Assembly (NCBI RefSeq): GCF_001428895.1
Contig: NZ_LMJA01000022.1
Span: 271,916-335,915, forward strand
From: Mycobacterium sp. Root265
Lineage (GTDB): Bacteria > Actinomycetota > Actinomycetes > Mycobacteriales > Mycobacteriaceae
DNA length: 64,000 nucleotides
Reading direction: 5' to 3'
The translations under genes were made by a program, and so were the position numbers. Numbering within the stretch: the first letter of the stretch is position 1; every line of letters starts with the position of its first letter. Shown here one piece after another: positions 1-9,516 of this stretch. The notes beneath the pieces were generated by a model. It ran no database searches. It was not told where the DNA came from and saw only the letters and a list, made by a program, of their open reading frames with translations.

Positions 1-6
1 GAGCCG

Positions 7-597
7 CTACACGGGTCCGGGGTCGTGGCGGTCTGAGCGGGACCGCAGATTGTTGCGCACCGCCGGCCATTCGATGTCCAGGATCGAATAGACCACGGTG
101 TCGCGGCGCGACCCGTCGGCCAGCAACTGGTGGCTGCGCAGGATGCCGTCGAGCTTGGCGCCCAGGCGCTCGATCGCGGCCCGGCTGGTCGAGTTGAAGA
201 AGTGGGTGCGGAACTCGACGGCCACACAGCCGAGCACCTCGAAAGCGTGCGTCAGCAACAGCAGTTTGGCTTCGGTGTTCACCCCGGTCCGCCGGGCCGT
301 GGCGGCATACCAGGTGGCGCCGATCTCGAGACGCCGGTTGGGTCCGTCGATGTTCAGGTAGCTCGTCGACCCGATCACGGTGCCGTCCAGGGTGCGCACC
401 ACGAAGGTGAAGACGCTCGGGTCGGCCAGCCTGGTCTGCACCCATTCGGCGGCGGTGTCCGGTGTCGGCACCTTGGTGAACCACAGGTCCCCGGTGTCCG
501 CGGCGGCCGCCGCGATCTCGGCGGCGTGCCCGGCCTGCAGTGGTTCCAGCGTGACCCAGCGCTGCCCGGTCAGCACCACCGGCTCCACGAAGCTCAT
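7..597 (-). CDS. GNAT family N-acetyltransferase (RimJ/RimL type)
   Basis: A 196-residue protein that begins MSFVEPVVL and reads as a GNAT fold of the RimJ/RimL (Acetyltransf_3) type, predicted to move an acetyl group from acetyl-CoA to an amine. The central stretch with GSTSYLNID, then LEIGATWY and the TEAKLLLLTHAFE helix, is where this family builds its acetyl-CoA site. The start at 597 is chosen because its ATG overlaps the TGA of the upstream membrane-protein gene (ATGA, bases 594-597), so the two are probably co-translated. The reading frame stays open upstream of 597, but that extension is arginine-rich and lies antisense-like across the neighbour, so I exclude it. The substrate cannot be told from the sequence. 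Confidence 0.85.
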   Translation of the reverse strand: MSFVEPVVLTGQRWVTLEPLQAGHAAEIAAAAADTGDLWFTKVPTPDTAAEWVQTRLADPSVFTFVVRTLDGTVIGSTSYLNIDGPNRRLEIGATWYAATARRTGVNTEAKLLLLTHAFEVLGCVAVEFRTHFFNSTSRAAIERLGAKLDGILRSHQLLADGSRRDTVVYSILDIEWPAVRNNLRSRSDRHDPGPV

Positions 598-1028
598 CGC
601 TGCGCCCCGGTCTGCGCCCAGGCGACCACCATCGCCAGCACGGACAGCACGATGGCCAGTATCGTCATCGCCGCGGCCAGGTACATGCCGTACCCGGCGG
701 CCACCGGCGCCTGCACGTACAGCCGGAAGTACCAGCCGATCAGTGCGGCCACGATCATCGAAACCGCCAGTGCCGCAGACGATGCCAGCCGCGCCGACAG
801 CTGCCGGGCGGCCATCGCGGCGGCCACGATCAGCGTCGCCGCCAGCAGCACAATCAGCTGGCCGACCCCGAAGCCCGGCGGCGGCACCCCGATGGCGCCG
901 ACCTTGCCGCCGATCGCGTTGGCCCGACCGCCGCCGTCGGCGGAGGTGGTCAGCCACGGCAACCAGGCACTCACCGCCAGGACCAGCGCGCACAACGCAA
1001 CCAGCCAGCCGGGACGCAATCGAGCCAT
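594..1028 (-). CDS. Four-helix integral membrane protein, unknown function
   Basis: A 144-residue hydrophobic protein with about four predicted membrane helices: the N-terminal WLVALCALVLAVSAWL segment, then LIVLLAATLIVAAAMAA, a third around SAALAVSMIVAALIGW, and a C-terminal helix near MTILAIVLSVLAMVVAW. A short loop after helix one is rich in glycine and carries GGGRANAIGGKVGAIG. No catalytic motif is visible and I do not recognise a named family beyond small mycobacterial membrane proteins. It is the first gene of a two-gene leftward unit; its stop overlaps the start of the acetyltransferase. It is divergent from the cupin gene at 1071, with about 40 bases between the starts. Confidence 0.75.
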   Translation of the reverse strand: MARLRPGWLVALCALVLAVSAWLPWLTTSADGGGRANAIGGKVGAIGVPPPGFGVGQLIVLLAATLIVAAAMAARQLSARLASSAALAVSMIVAALIGWYFRLYVQAPVAAGYGMYLAAAMTILAIVLSVLAMVVAWAQTGAQR

Positions 1029-1070
1029 GCGCCTCAGGTTATCGGGTCGCGCTGCGTACCCTGGGTCCCC

Positions 1071-1511
1071 ATGACGGAACTACCCGAATGGGCCCGCCAG
1101 CTCGACCTGTCCCCGCACCCCGAAGGGGGCTGGTACCGCGAAACCTGGCGCAGTGAGCTGACGTTCCCGCAGTCGGCGCTCCCGTCGGATTACACCGGAC
1201 CGCGGCGCGCCGGAACGGCCATCCTGTTCCTGCTGATGCCCGGCCAGCAATCGGCCTGGCACACCGTGCGCAGCGCCGAGCTGTGGCTGCACCACCGGGG
1301 CAGCCCGCTGCTTCTGGAGGTCGGCCGCGAACAGGACTCGGCGCACACCGTGGTGCTGGGACCCGATATCGCCGCCGGCGAGCAGCCGCAGTCGGTGGTG
1401 CCGCCCGGGCACTGGCAGCGGGCCCGCCCCCGTGACGACGAGCCGGCGCTGGTCAGTTGTGTGGTGGTGCCGGGTTTCGACTTCGCCGACTTCGCGCTGA
1501 GCGCCGGTTAG
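1071..1511 (+). CDS. Cupin_5 (DUF985) family protein
   Basis: A 146-residue single-domain protein of the DUF985/Cupin_5 family. The diagnostic opening LxLxPHPEGGWYRETWRS (residues about 11-28) and the later SAWHTVRSAELWLHHRG segment are both present. The fold is a beta barrel, and the histidines of the second segment would line the pocket. Family members are about 140-170 residues, so the length is normal. The biochemical role of most members is unknown, so no reaction is assigned. The gene stands alone and converges on the Rv0910-like gene. Confidence 0.85.
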   Translation: MTELPEWARQLDLSPHPEGGWYRETWRSELTFPQSALPSDYTGPRRAGTAILFLLMPGQQSAWHTVRSAELWLHHRGSPLLLEVGREQDSAHTVVLGPDIAAGEQPQSVVPPGHWQRARPRDDEPALVSCVVVPGFDFADFALSAG

Positions 1512-1543
1512 TACCGCAGTGCCGTAACGGAATTCACCGCAGC

Positions 1544-1975
1544 CTAGGAGAAGACCTTCTTGAACTGGTCCAGCGACTGCCGGATGTCACTCTTGAGCGC
1601 CCCGGCGACCACCATCCCGATCGGGCCGAACAACGCGGGCCCGCCCAGGTGGATGTCCAGCTGCACGGAGGCACCGTCGGCGACGGGCTTGACCCGGGCG
1701 ATCAGCTTGATCTTGACCCCGCCGACGCCGTTTCCGTTGAGCGTCATCGACTCCGGCGGCTTGTAGTTGACGATGGTCCAGTGCACGCGGTTGAGCATGC
1801 CCTTGACCTCGACGATCGACTCGATCTCGGTGCCCTTGTCCAGCGTCTCGGGCAGCGCCGAGCGCCACATCTTGTGGATGCTCAGCCACTCCTTGAACCG
1901 GGACAGGTCCGAGGCCGCTTCCCACGCCTGCTCCGGCGACAACGGGACGTCGACGGAGACGGAAAGCTTCGCCAC
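1544..1975 (-). CDS. SRPBCC/START-like protein, Rv0910-type toxin
   Basis: A 143-residue SRPBCC (START/Bet v1-like) protein. It opens with KLSVSVDVPLSPEQAWEAASDLSRFKEW, the usual first strand and helix of this fold, and ends in a long C-terminal helix (SDIRQSLDQFKKVF). It lies two bases downstream of the Rv0909-type gene in the same order as M. tuberculosis Rv0909-Rv0910, a pair reported as antitoxin and toxin. The toxin role is therefore inherited from family and context; the fold itself normally binds a small hydrophobic ligand. It is the last gene of the leftward operon that starts at echA6. Confidence 0.8.
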   Translation of the reverse strand: MAKLSVSVDVPLSPEQAWEAASDLSRFKEWLSIHKMWRSALPETLDKGTEIESIVEVKGMLNRVHWTIVNYKPPESMTLNGNGVGGVKIKLIARVKPVADGASVQLDIHLGGPALFGPIGMVVAGALKSDIRQSLDQFKKVFS

Positions 1976-1977
1976 CC

Positions 1978-2229
1978 TTAGGAGGCCGGCGGGGCCGTCG
2001 GCGGCTCGTTGGCCGGCGGTACCTGGCCCGACTGCTGGGTCGGAGGCACCTGCGGGCCACCGGCCTGGTCGCGGGCGGCCTTCTTGGCGGCGTCCTGCAC
2101 CTTGTCCACGTGCTGGGCGTATTTGCCCTGTGTCTTCTTGTCGACCAGGTCACCGGCCTTGTCGATCACGGTGTCGACCTTGTCGGCGTTCTTCGCCACC
2201 AGACCTTTGATCTTGTTCAAGAAACTCAT
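1978..2229 (-). CDS. Rv0909-type antitoxin (MT0933 antitoxin family)
   Basis: An 83-residue soluble, highly charged protein that begins MSFLNKIKGLVAKNADKV and continues with the repeated pattern of short amphipathic helices VDTVIDKAGDLVDKKTQGKY, typical of the MT0933-like antitoxin family. The C-terminal third is proline- and alanine-rich and probably disordered. It sits nine bases downstream of ctpE and two bases upstream of the SRPBCC partner, so it should be translated just before the toxin, as in most toxin-antitoxin modules. The antitoxin role is inferred from the M. tuberculosis pair. Confidence 0.82.
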   Translation of the reverse strand: MSFLNKIKGLVAKNADKVDTVIDKAGDLVDKKTQGKYAQHVDKVQDAAKKAARDQAGGPQVPPTQQSGQVPPANEPPTAPPAS

Positions 2230-2238
2230 GACCCAACC

Positions 2239-4611
2239 CTAGCGCCAGAGCCGGCGGGGTTCACCGGACAATCGGCCCTCCACCCACCAGGCCACCTCGA
2301 TGATCACCGCCGCCACCGCACCGATGACCAGCCCCATCGAGGTCAGCCCGAGATTGGACGGGTCGAGCAGGAACGTCTCCTGGGCCAGCGGAATGGAGAA
2401 GATCACCACATAGGCCAGCGCGGACACCGCGACCAGCGCGATCCGCCACCACTCGTAGGGGCGGGCCACCACCGCCAGCACCCACACCGAGGCCACCAGC
2501 AGGGTGATCAGCGCCGTGGTGGAGGCCTGCGTCTGCTCGACATCGGTGGCGCCGCGGCCCTGATAGGCCAGCAGGTAGGAGATGAACGTGCTCAGCCCGA
2601 CGACGACGCCTGCGGGCAGCGCGGAGGTCATCACCCGTCGCACGAAACCGGGGCGGGCCCGTTCGGAGTTCGGCGCCAGCGACAGGATGAACGCCGGGAT
2701 GCCGATGGTGAACCAGGCCGCGATGGTGACGTGGATCGGCTGGAACGGATACAGCAGCGGATCGGACCCGAACAGCTTGGCCGACAACCCGCCGATGCCG
2801 ACCAGCGCGGCCAGCAGCACCGAGTACACCGTCTTGGTGAGGAACAGGTTGGAGACCCGCTCGATATTGCCGATCACCCGGCGGCCCTCGCCCACCACAT
2901 GCGGCAGCGTCGCGAACTTGTTGTCCAGCAACACGATCTGGGCCACCGCGCGGGATGCGGAGCTGCCCGATCCCATCGCCACGCCGATATCGGCGTCCTT
3001 GAGGGCCAGCACATCGTTGACGCCGTCACCGGTCATCGCCACCGTATGCCCACGGGACTGCAGGGCGTGCACCATGGCCCGTTTCTGGTCCGGGCGCACC
3101 CGGCCGAAGGTGGTGTACTGGTCGACGGCACTGGCGAGCTCGTCAGCAGTCTCGGGGAGTTGGCGGGCATCGAGCGTCTCACCGTGCAGGCCGAGCGTCC
3201 CGGCCACCGCACCCACCGATTTGGCGTTGTCCCCGGAGATCACCTTGACCGTGACCTGCTGGGAGGCAAAATAATCCAGCGTGTCGCGGGCATCCGGGCG
3301 TACCCGCTGTTCCAGCACGACGAGCGCGGCCGGGGTGACGGTGCCGGGTGCGTCCGGTGCATCGACCGAGTGCTCGCACGATCCCAGCAGCAGCACCCGC
3401 AGGCCCTGCGCGCCGATCCGCTCGGCCTCCTCGGCCTCCGGCGAGGCCGGGTCGAGCAGCACATCGGGGGCGCCGATCACCCAGTTGCCGTGCTCGCCGT
3501 AGGACGCGCCGCTCCACTTGGTGGCCGACTTGAACGGCGCCGACGCGGTGGCCGTCCAGCCCGGTGCGGTGTCATAGGCCTCGGCGATGGCCGCCATGCT
3601 GGCGTTGGGCCGGGCGTCGTCGGCGGCCAGCTGGGCCAGCACCGTGGAGCAGTCGATGTCATGCAGCGCCTTGAGTTCGGACAGCCGCATACCGTTCTCG
3701 GTCAGCGTGCCGGTCTTGTCCGCGCACACCACATCGACACGGGCCAGGCCCTCGATGGCGGGCAGTTCCTGCACCAGGCACTGGCGCTGCCCGAGTCGCA
3801 CCACGCCGACGGCGAACGCGATGGACGTCATCAGCACCAGGCCCTCGGGCACCATCGGCACCAGCGCACCGACCATCCGCAGCACAGACTCCCGCCAGCC
3901 GGCGTCGGTGGTGAACAGCTGGGTGTAGATGATCAGGGCGCCGGCCGGCCACAGCAGGTAGGTGATGAACTGCAGGATCTTGTTGATGCCGCTGCGCAGT
4001 TCGGATTTCACCAGGGTGAACTTGCTGGCCTCCTCGGCGAGCTGGGCGGCGTAGGCCTCCCGCCCGACCTTGGTGGCCCGGTAGGCACCTGAGCCGGCGA
4101 CGACGAAGCTGCCCGACATCACCGTGTCACCGGGATCCTTGGCCATCGCGTCGGCCTCGCCGGTCAGCAGCGACTCGTCGACCTCAAGGTTGTTCTCCTC
4201 CAGCACTTCCCCGTCGACGGTGATCTGGTCGCCGGGGCCCACTTCGATGACATCGCCGAGCACCACCTCACTGGGTGCGAGCGCTCGCGTCCCGGACTGC
4301 CTGCGCACCACGGGTTTGGCCTGCCCGACGATGGCCAGCTTGTCCAGGGTCTGCTTGGCGCGTAGTTCCTGGATGATGCCGATCGCGCTGTTGGCGACGA
4401 TCAGAAGGCCGAACAGCCCGTTGATCAGTGAGCCGGTGGCCACCACGATGGCGAACAGCACACCGAGGATCGCGTTGATGCGGGTGAACACGTTGGCGCG
4501 CACGATCTCCGAGACGCTGCGCGCTGCCCGGGTCGGCACGTCATTGGTCTGGCCGTCGGCCACCCGCTGGGCGACCTCGGCATCGGACAGCCCGGTGATC
4601 GTCGTCGTCAC
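2239..4611 (-). CDS. ctpE: P-type cation-transporting ATPase CtpE
   Basis: A 790-residue P-type ATPase. Visible motifs are the actuator TGE at residues 150-152, the membrane PEGL motif near 255-258, the phosphorylation site DKTGTLT starting at D298, and the hinge [21 protein letters not shown] in the second half. PEGL, rather than the CPC of heavy-metal pumps, fits the calcium/manganese-like branch, and CtpE of mycobacteria has been tied to calcium uptake. About ten membrane helices are expected, six of them in the C-terminal third. Its GTG start overlaps the stop of the serine-hydrolase gene by four bases. Neighbours match M. tuberculosis Rv0907-Rv0908-Rv0909. Confidence 0.93.
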   Translation of the reverse strand: MTTTITGLSDAEVAQRVADGQTNDVPTRAARSVSEIVRANVFTRINAILGVLFAIVVATGSLINGLFGLLIVANSAIGIIQELRAKQTLDKLAIVGQAKPVVRRQSGTRALAPSEVVLGDVIEVGPGDQITVDGEVLEENNLEVDESLLTGEADAMAKDPGDTVMSGSFVVAGSGAYRATKVGREAYAAQLAEEASKFTLVKSELRSGINKILQFITYLLWPAGALIIYTQLFTTDAGWRESVLRMVGALVPMVPEGLVLMTSIAFAVGVVRLGQRQCLVQELPAIEGLARVDVVCADKTGTLTENGMRLSELKALHDIDCSTVLAQLAADDARPNASMAAIAEAYDTAPGWTATASAPFKSATKWSGASYGEHGNWVIGAPDVLLDPASPEAEEAERIGAQGLRVLLLGSCEHSVDAPDAPGTVTPAALVVLEQRVRPDARDTLDYFASQQVTVKVISGDNAKSVGAVAGTLGLHGETLDARQLPETADELASAVDQYTTFGRVRPDQKRAMVHALQSRGHTVAMTGDGVNDVLALKDADIGVAMGSGSSASRAVAQIVLLDNKFATLPHVVGEGRRVIGNIERVSNLFLTKTVYSVLLAALVGIGGLSAKLFGSDPLLYPFQPIHVTIAAWFTIGIPAFILSLAPNSERARPGFVRRVMTSALPAGVVVGLSTFISYLLAYQGRGATDVEQTQASTTALITLLVASVWVLAVVARPYEWWRIALVAVSALAYVVIFSIPLAQETFLLDPSNLGLTSMGLVIGAVAAVIIEVAWWVEGRLSGEPRRLWR

Positions 4612-6188
4612 TTGAAGAACACCCCGTTGTGGTTGTCGTCGAAGTACTCCAGCGTCAACTTCACGCCGTCGAAGGTGGCCTTGGAAATCGTTCCCGGGGG
4701 CGCGTTCTCGGTGACGAACTCGAAGGTGAAGACGTCGCCGTCCCAGTGCGTCAGCTCCACGTCCAGCTTGGGCCCGAGCACCAGGCGCAGCCGGCCGTCG
4801 CGTTCGGTGATCCGCGCGGGTCCCCAGAATTCGTTGTCGTAGGTGCCAGTGTAGGTCGACAATGCCGCTGCCGGTACCGGTTTGGCCGGGGGCTGCTGCC
4901 CGACCAGCGAACCGACCGGGTCACTCATCGGCAGCAGCCGGGAGCTGTACAGCTCGTACCACGGTTCCCGGACCTGGCCGAACTGCACCAGATCGGCGAA
5001 GGATGCGGTCAGCGCCTCGGGCACCCCCGACGGCGTGGCGTTGGTCAGTGCGACGATCGCGACATCGGCCGACGGCAGCAGCAGGATGTTGGTCCCGGCC
5101 CCCAATTCGAAGGCGCCGGAGTGGCTGATCTCGGTGCGCGCCCCCGATGTGGAGCCGACGTTGAAGCCGAACCCGTAGAAGCCGGACCGCATCGCCGGTT
5201 CGGTCCCCCGACTGGACACGACCTGCGGGGTCAGCGCGGGCAGCAGAGCGTCGGCCTCGACGATCTGCTTGCCGTCGTGGTTTCCGTTGGCCAGCACCAT
5301 GGAAAGCCACCGGGTCATATCGTTGACCGACGAACTCGCCCCGCCCGCCGGGCCTTCGGCGTCCGCGTTGCGCACGTAGGCCGGGTCGAAACCCTGCGCC
5401 GTCCGGATGTGCCCGACGGCGCGGTTCGGCCGGCGTTCGTAATCGGCGAACCGGTAGCTGGTGGCGGCCATCCCGAGCGGACCGAACAGCACGTCATCGG
5501 CGAGCGCCTCCCAGGGCTTACCCGCGCCGACGGCGACCGCCTCGGCACCGGCGGTGAAGCCGAAGTTGGTGTACGCATAGGAGATTCGGAACGGATCGAG
5601 CGGCAGCTGGCGAAGCTTCTCCAGCACGGCGCGCCGGTCGTAGCCGATGTCCTCCAGGATGTCCCCGGCGTGGTCGGGTAAACCGGAGCGGTGCGACATC
5701 AGATCACCGACGCTGACCATCGGGGTGACGGCGGGGTCCGACAGCGCGAACCACGGCAGTTTGGACACCACCGGGGTGTCCCATTCGATGGCGTCCGCAC
5801 CGACCTGCTGGGCGACCACCGTCGAGGCCAGCGACTTCGACACCGACGCCAGCTGGAACACCGTGTCGGGGTCCACCGGTTCACCGGTCTTGACATTCTT
5901 GACGCCGAAGCCTTTGGCGTACACGGTCTTTCCGCCGTGCACGACGGCGACCGCCATCCCGGGGACGCCGGACTTCGACATCAGGTCCGCAGCGATACCG
6001 TCGAGCTGCGCGACGGCATTGTCCACCGCGTTCTCCGGCAGCGGCCCTGACGGCACCAGCGGCGGCGGTACCGGATCGGCCGGCGCCGCAGCAGGAGGCG
6101 GGGGCGGGTCAGCCGGTTGCGCTGTGTTCGAAGCCCCGCAACCAGCCAACAGCACAACCGCCGCGGCGACGCTCAAGATCAGTCTCAC
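4608..6188 (-). CDS. Serine beta-lactamase-like lipoprotein (Rv0907-like)
   Basis: A 526-residue penicillin-binding-protein/beta-lactamase-class-C fold hydrolase. The N-terminus has a signal peptide and lipobox ending LLAGC, placing a lipidated cysteine at residue 17, followed by a proline-rich linker. The catalytic SxxK is S115-V-S-K118 and the YxN is Y206-T-N208. A C-terminal domain of about 100 residues (from roughly 420) is a small beta-barrel often found in esterase-type members. The protein should be anchored outside the membrane. Whether it acts on beta-lactams, peptides or esters cannot be decided here. It lies between the Rv0906-like gene (18 bases away) and ctpE (four-base overlap). 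Confidence 0.88.
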   Translation of the reverse strand: MRLILSVAAAVVLLAGCGASNTAQPADPPPPPAAAPADPVPPPLVPSGPLPENAVDNAVAQLDGIAADLMSKSGVPGMAVAVVHGGKTVYAKGFGVKNVKTGEPVDPDTVFQLASVSKSLASTVVAQQVGADAIEWDTPVVSKLPWFALSDPAVTPMVSVGDLMSHRSGLPDHAGDILEDIGYDRRAVLEKLRQLPLDPFRISYAYTNFGFTAGAEAVAVGAGKPWEALADDVLFGPLGMAATSYRFADYERRPNRAVGHIRTAQGFDPAYVRNADAEGPAGGASSSVNDMTRWLSMVLANGNHDGKQIVEADALLPALTPQVVSSRGTEPAMRSGFYGFGFNVGSTSGARTEISHSGAFELGAGTNILLLPSADVAIVALTNATPSGVPEALTASFADLVQFGQVREPWYELYSSRLLPMSDPVGSLVGQQPPAKPVPAAALSTYTGTYDNEFWGPARITERDGRLRLVLGPKLDVELTHWDGDVFTFEFVTENAPPGTISKATFDGVKLTLEYFDDNHNGVFFK

Positions 6189-6206
6189 GGCGTCAACGCT
6201 ATCGGG

Positions 6207-7301
6207 TCAGTCCCGCCACCATGGGTTGATCGTGGATGCACTGACCAGCTCACCCGGTTTCGGCGTCGCCACCGGTACCCCTTCGGCGGCGGCGGCCTTC
6301 AGCATCCGCTCCACCGGCTCCGACCACGGGTGCGGGGCCAGCCGGAACGTCGCCCAGTGGATCGGCACCAGCAGCCCGGTGTCGGTGACGTCGCGGTGCG
6401 CGCGCACCGCCTCCTCCGGGTTCATGTGGATGTCCGGCCAGCCCGGGTGGTACGCGCCGATCGGCATGAGGGTCAGGTCGAACGGCCCGTAGGCGTCCCC
6501 GATCCCGGCGAACCCGGCGGTGTACCCGGTGTCACCACCGAAGAACACGCGGTGTTGCGGGCCGATCACCGCCCAGGACGACCACAGCGTCACATTGCGG
6601 GTCAGGAAGCGGCCGGAGAAATGCCGGGCCGGGGTGCACACCAGGCGGATCGATCCGAGTTCGGCGCCCTCATCCCAGTCCAGTTCGACGATCCGCTCCG
6701 CCGGCAGACCCCAGGTACGCAGGTGCGCACCGATGCCGAGGGGCACGTAGAACTTGGCGCGCTGCGTGCGGGCCAGCGCCTTGATGGTGTCGATGTCGAG
6801 ATGGTCGTAATGGTCGTGGCTGATGATCACCGCATCGATGGCGGGCAGCTCGTCGAGTTCGGCGGGCACCGGGTGCAGGCGCTGCGGCCCGATGACCCGG
6901 GACGGCGAGCACCGCTGGCTCCACACCGGGTCGGCCAGCACCCGGTAGCCGTCGACCTCGATGAGCGCCGAAGAGTGGCCGTACCAGGTGACGGCCAGAT
7001 CCGCGGGCGCGGTGTCGAGGGCCGGGCGGACCAGCGGGATCTCCCGGGGCGGGCGCTGCTGCTGACCGCCGGTCAGGATGTCGCGCACCAGCGCGAACTG
7101 ATCGGCTCGGGTGAGCTGCGCCGGCGAGGCCGGTTCCCGGTTGACGAAGACGCCGCCGTCATAGTTCGGCGACTTCTTGGCCTCCGGGCCGATGTCGACG
7201 GCGCCGAGCGCGGACGGCGCGCCCTGCACCGCCCGCAGCACCCAGCCGCCGGCGACCACTGCCGCGGTACCGCCCAGCAACCGGGCCGCCTGCGCGAACA
7301 T
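6207..7301 (-). CDS. Metallo-beta-lactamase fold hydrolase (Rv0906/NAPE-PLD-like)
   Basis: A 364-residue protein with an N-terminal hydrophobic segment (about residues 7-25, an anchor or signal peptide) and a metallo-beta-lactamase fold of the UlaG/NAPE-PLD-like branch. The metal motif HxHxDH is H162-D-H-Y-D166-H167. Further metal ligands are likely in TPARHFSGR, GGDTGYT and the late IHWATF. This branch includes N-acylphosphatidylethanolamine phospholipases, so a lipid phosphodiester substrate is possible but unproven. The start at 7301 is chosen because its ATG shares one base with the echA6 TGA (TGATG); the open frame upstream of 7301 would run inside echA6. Confidence 0.9.
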   Translation of the reverse strand: MFAQAARLLGGTAAVVAGGWVLRAVQGAPSALGAVDIGPEAKKSPNYDGGVFVNREPASPAQLTRADQFALVRDILTGGQQQRPPREIPLVRPALDTAPADLAVTWYGHSSALIEVDGYRVLADPVWSQRCSPSRVIGPQRLHPVPAELDELPAIDAVIISHDHYDHLDIDTIKALARTQRAKFYVPLGIGAHLRTWGLPAERIVELDWDEGAELGSIRLVCTPARHFSGRFLTRNVTLWSSWAVIGPQHRVFFGGDTGYTAGFAGIGDAYGPFDLTLMPIGAYHPGWPDIHMNPEEAVRAHRDVTDTGLLVPIHWATFRLAPHPWSEPVERMLKAAAAEGVPVATPKPGELVSASTINPWWRD

Positions 7302-8035
7302 CAGGCGCCGAAGAAGTTCGGTGCGCGCTTCTCGATCCGGGCGACCTGGGCTTCGATCACGTCCGGGCTGGCCCAGGCCTTCTCGAAGCCCTCCTTGTGG
7401 GCCGGCCACGGTTCCTCGTAGGCGCCGTCATCGTTGAGAACCCGCTTGGAGTGCGCGACCGAGAGCGGTGCGAAACCGGCGATCTCGGCGGCCCATGCCT
7501 GCGCTGCGGCGAGGTCGCCGACCCGGTTGACCATTCCGGTCTGCGCCGCGGTGTCGAGGTCGAGGCGCTCGGCAGCGATCAGCATGGCGCGGGCCCGGCC
7601 GTGCCCGACCAGGGACACCAGCCGGCGGATCGACCAGTTGTCGAGCGCCAAACCGTACTTGGCGATCGGGAACTGGAAGTAGGTGCCCGCGGCGGCGACC
7701 CGCAAGTCGCAGATCATCGACAGGATGACCCCGGCCCCGATCGCCGGGCCGTTCAGCGCCGCGACGACGGGCACCGGGCTGGCATCGATGGCCAGGTTCA
7801 ACGCGGTGATCTTGTCCGGCAGTTCCTGCGCCACGCCCTCGGCGTCGGACAGATCGGCGCCGGCGCTGAACACCGAACCCTGCCCGGTCAGCACGATGGC
7901 GCGGGCATCGGAGACGGCGGCTTTCTCGATCTCTTCGCGCAGGCCGTCGACGAGTGCGGCGTTGAGCGCGTTGCGGCGCTCAGGGCGCTGCATTTCCAGG
8001 GTGACGACGTTGCCGTCGCGGGTCACTCCAATCAT
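7301..8035 (-). CDS. echA6: Enoyl-CoA hydratase-like acyl-CoA-binding protein EchA6
   Basis: A 244-residue crotonase-fold protein beginning [16 protein letters not shown], matching the length of M. tuberculosis EchA6. The acyl-CoA oxyanion-hole loops SAGADL and the GPAIGAG segment are present. The two glutamates that do chemistry in true enoyl hydratases are not where expected ([11 protein letters not shown] in place of the usual GGxxE segment). That agrees with EchA6 acting as a non-catalytic carrier of fatty acyl-CoA for mycolic acid synthesis. Start 8035 gives the family N-terminus. It heads the leftward operon and diverges from accD3. Confidence 0.9.
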   Translation of the reverse strand: MIGVTRDGNVVTLEMQRPERRNALNAALVDGLREEIEKAAVSDARAIVLTGQGSVFSAGADLSDAEGVAQELPDKITALNLAIDASPVPVVAALNGPAIGAGVILSMICDLRVAAAGTYFQFPIAKYGLALDNWSIRRLVSLVGHGRARAMLIAAERLDLDTAAQTGMVNRVGDLAAAQAWAAEIAGFAPLSVAHSKRVLNDDGAYEEPWPAHKEGFEKAWASPDVIEAQVARIEKRAPNFFGA

Positions 8036-8061
8036 GGACCCCAGCCTATTAGCCTTCTCGT
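8036..8061. promoter_or_regulatory. Divergent leaderless promoter pair between echA6 and accD3
   Basis: Only 26 bases separate the echA6 ATG from the accD3 GTG. A TANNNT -10 hexamer faces each gene. TAGCCT at 8050-8055 is six bases before the accD3 GTG. On the other strand TAGGCT (8048-8043) is seven bases before the echA6 ATG. With that spacing, transcription would start at or next to the start codons, so both mRNAs would be leaderless, which is common in mycobacteria. This is read from the sequence; no start-site data were available. Confidence 0.6.
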
Positions 8062-9516
8062 GTGAGCAGCGCGCTGGCACTACGTGATGCCGTCCTGGAC
8101 GAGGGGTCCTTCCGCAGTTGGGACAGCGCACCCCTGCAGGTTGCCCAGTCCGATTCCTACCGCGCGGAACTGGCCGCGGCCGCCGAGAAATCGGGTCTGG
8201 ACGAATCGGTACTGACCGGCGAGGGCACCGTCCATGGGCGGCGGGTGGCCGTGCTGGCCTGCGAGTTCGACTTCCTGGCCGGCTCGATCGGGGTGGCCGC
8301 CGCCGAGCGGATCACCGCCGCGATCACCCGGGCCACCGCCGAGCGGTTGCCGTTGCTGGCCTCCCCCGCATCCGGGGGCACCCGCATGCAGGAGGGCACC
8401 GTCGCCTTCCTGCAGATGGTGAAGATTGCGGCCGCCGTCGAACTGCACAAGCGCGAACATCTGCCCTACATCGTGTATCTGCGCCACCCCACCACCGGCG
8501 GGGTGTTCGCGTCCTGGGGTTCGCTCGGGCACGTCACCGCCGCCGAGCCCGGTGCGCTGATCGGCTTCCTCGGCCCCCGGGTGTACGAGCACCTCTACGG
8601 CGAGAAGTTCCCGCCCGGGGTGCAGACCGCGGAGAACCTGTACCGGCACGGCGTCATCGACGGGGTGGTGCCGCTGGAGGCGCTGCGCTCGGTGCTCAAC
8701 CGCACACTGGCGGTGATCCTCGATCCGCCCGGCCCGCCGCCGCCGGCACCTGAACTCACCGAGATCGCCGACATCCCGGCCTGGGATTCGGTGCTGGCCT
8801 CCCGGCGGCCCGACCGTCCCGGCGCCGAGTACGTGCTGCGGCACGGCACGACGGACCCGGTGGTGCTCTCCGCGACCAACACCAGTTCCGGTCAGACGCT
8901 GCTGGCGCTTGCCCGGTTCGGCGGCCAGCCCGCGGTGGTGCTGGGTCAGCGCCGGCTCGGCATGCTGGGCCCCGAGGCGTTGCGCGAGGCACGCCGCGGG
9001 ATGGCGCTGGCCGGCGGTCTGCGGTTGCCGCTGGTGTCGTTCATCGACACCGCCGGCCCGGCGCTGTCCGTGGACGCCGAGCAGGACGGCCTGGCCGGTG
9101 AGATCGCGCGCTGCCTGGCCGAATTGGTGACACTCGAGGTCCCGACGGTGTCGGTGCTGCTCGGTCAGGGCAGCGGCGGCCCGGCGCTGGCGATGGTGCC
9201 CGCCGACCGGGTGCTGGCCGCCCAGCACGGCTGGCTGGCGCCGCTGCCGCCGGAAGGGGCCAGCGCGATCGTGTTCCGTGATACCGATCATGCGCCGGAA
9301 TTGTCTGCCGCCCAAGGGATCCGGTCAGCGGATCTGCTGCGCAACGGGATCGTCGACGCCATCGTCCCCGAACTCGACGACGCCGCCGACGAACCGATGG
9401 CCTTCACCGCACGGCTGTCGGCGTCCATCGCCGACGAGCTCTACCGGCTGCGCGCCATGTCCGACATCGAGCGGGTCGGCACCCGGCTACACCGTTACCG
9501 GCGCATCGGGCTGTAG
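8062..9516 (+). CDS. accD3: Acetyl/propionyl-CoA carboxylase beta subunit AccD3
   Basis: A 484-residue carboxyltransferase subunit with two crotonase-like halves. The N-terminal half carries the acyl-CoA region [12 protein letters not shown] and the C-terminal half the biotin-side region [11 protein letters not shown]. It lacks a biotinyl domain, so it must work with separate biotin carboxylase/carrier subunits elsewhere in the genome. It is a little shorter than the common 510-550-residue AccD proteins, as AccD3 is in M. tuberculosis. The GTG start at 8062 has no leader. Its 3' end overlaps the convergent histidine-kinase gene by 22 bases. A role in lipid precursor supply fits its divergence from echA6. 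Confidence 0.88.
   Translation: MSSALALRDAVLDEGSFRSWDSAPLQVAQSDSYRAELAAAAEKSGLDESVLTGEGTVHGRRVAVLACEFDFLAGSIGVAAAERITAAITRATAERLPLLASPASGGTRMQEGTVAFLQMVKIAAAVELHKREHLPYIVYLRHPTTGGVFASWGSLGHVTAAEPGALIGFLGPRVYEHLYGEKFPPGVQTAENLYRHGVIDGVVPLEALRSVLNRTLAVILDPPGPPPPAPELTEIADIPAWDSVLASRRPDRPGAEYVLRHGTTDPVVLSATNTSSGQTLLALARFGGQPAVVLGQRRLGMLGPEALREARRGMALAGGLRLPLVSFIDTAGPALSVDAEQDGLAGEIARCLAELVTLEVPTVSVLLGQGSGGPALAMVPADRVLAAQHGWLAPLPPEGASAIVFRDTDHAPELSAAQGIRSADLLRNGIVDAIVPELDDAADEPMAFTARLSASIADELYRLRAMSDIERVGTRLHRYRRIGL

Noticed and set aside
2110-4092. Long plus-strand frame opposite ctpE
   Set aside because: Gln/His/Gly-rich without any domain; the P-type ATPase on the minus strand is complete.
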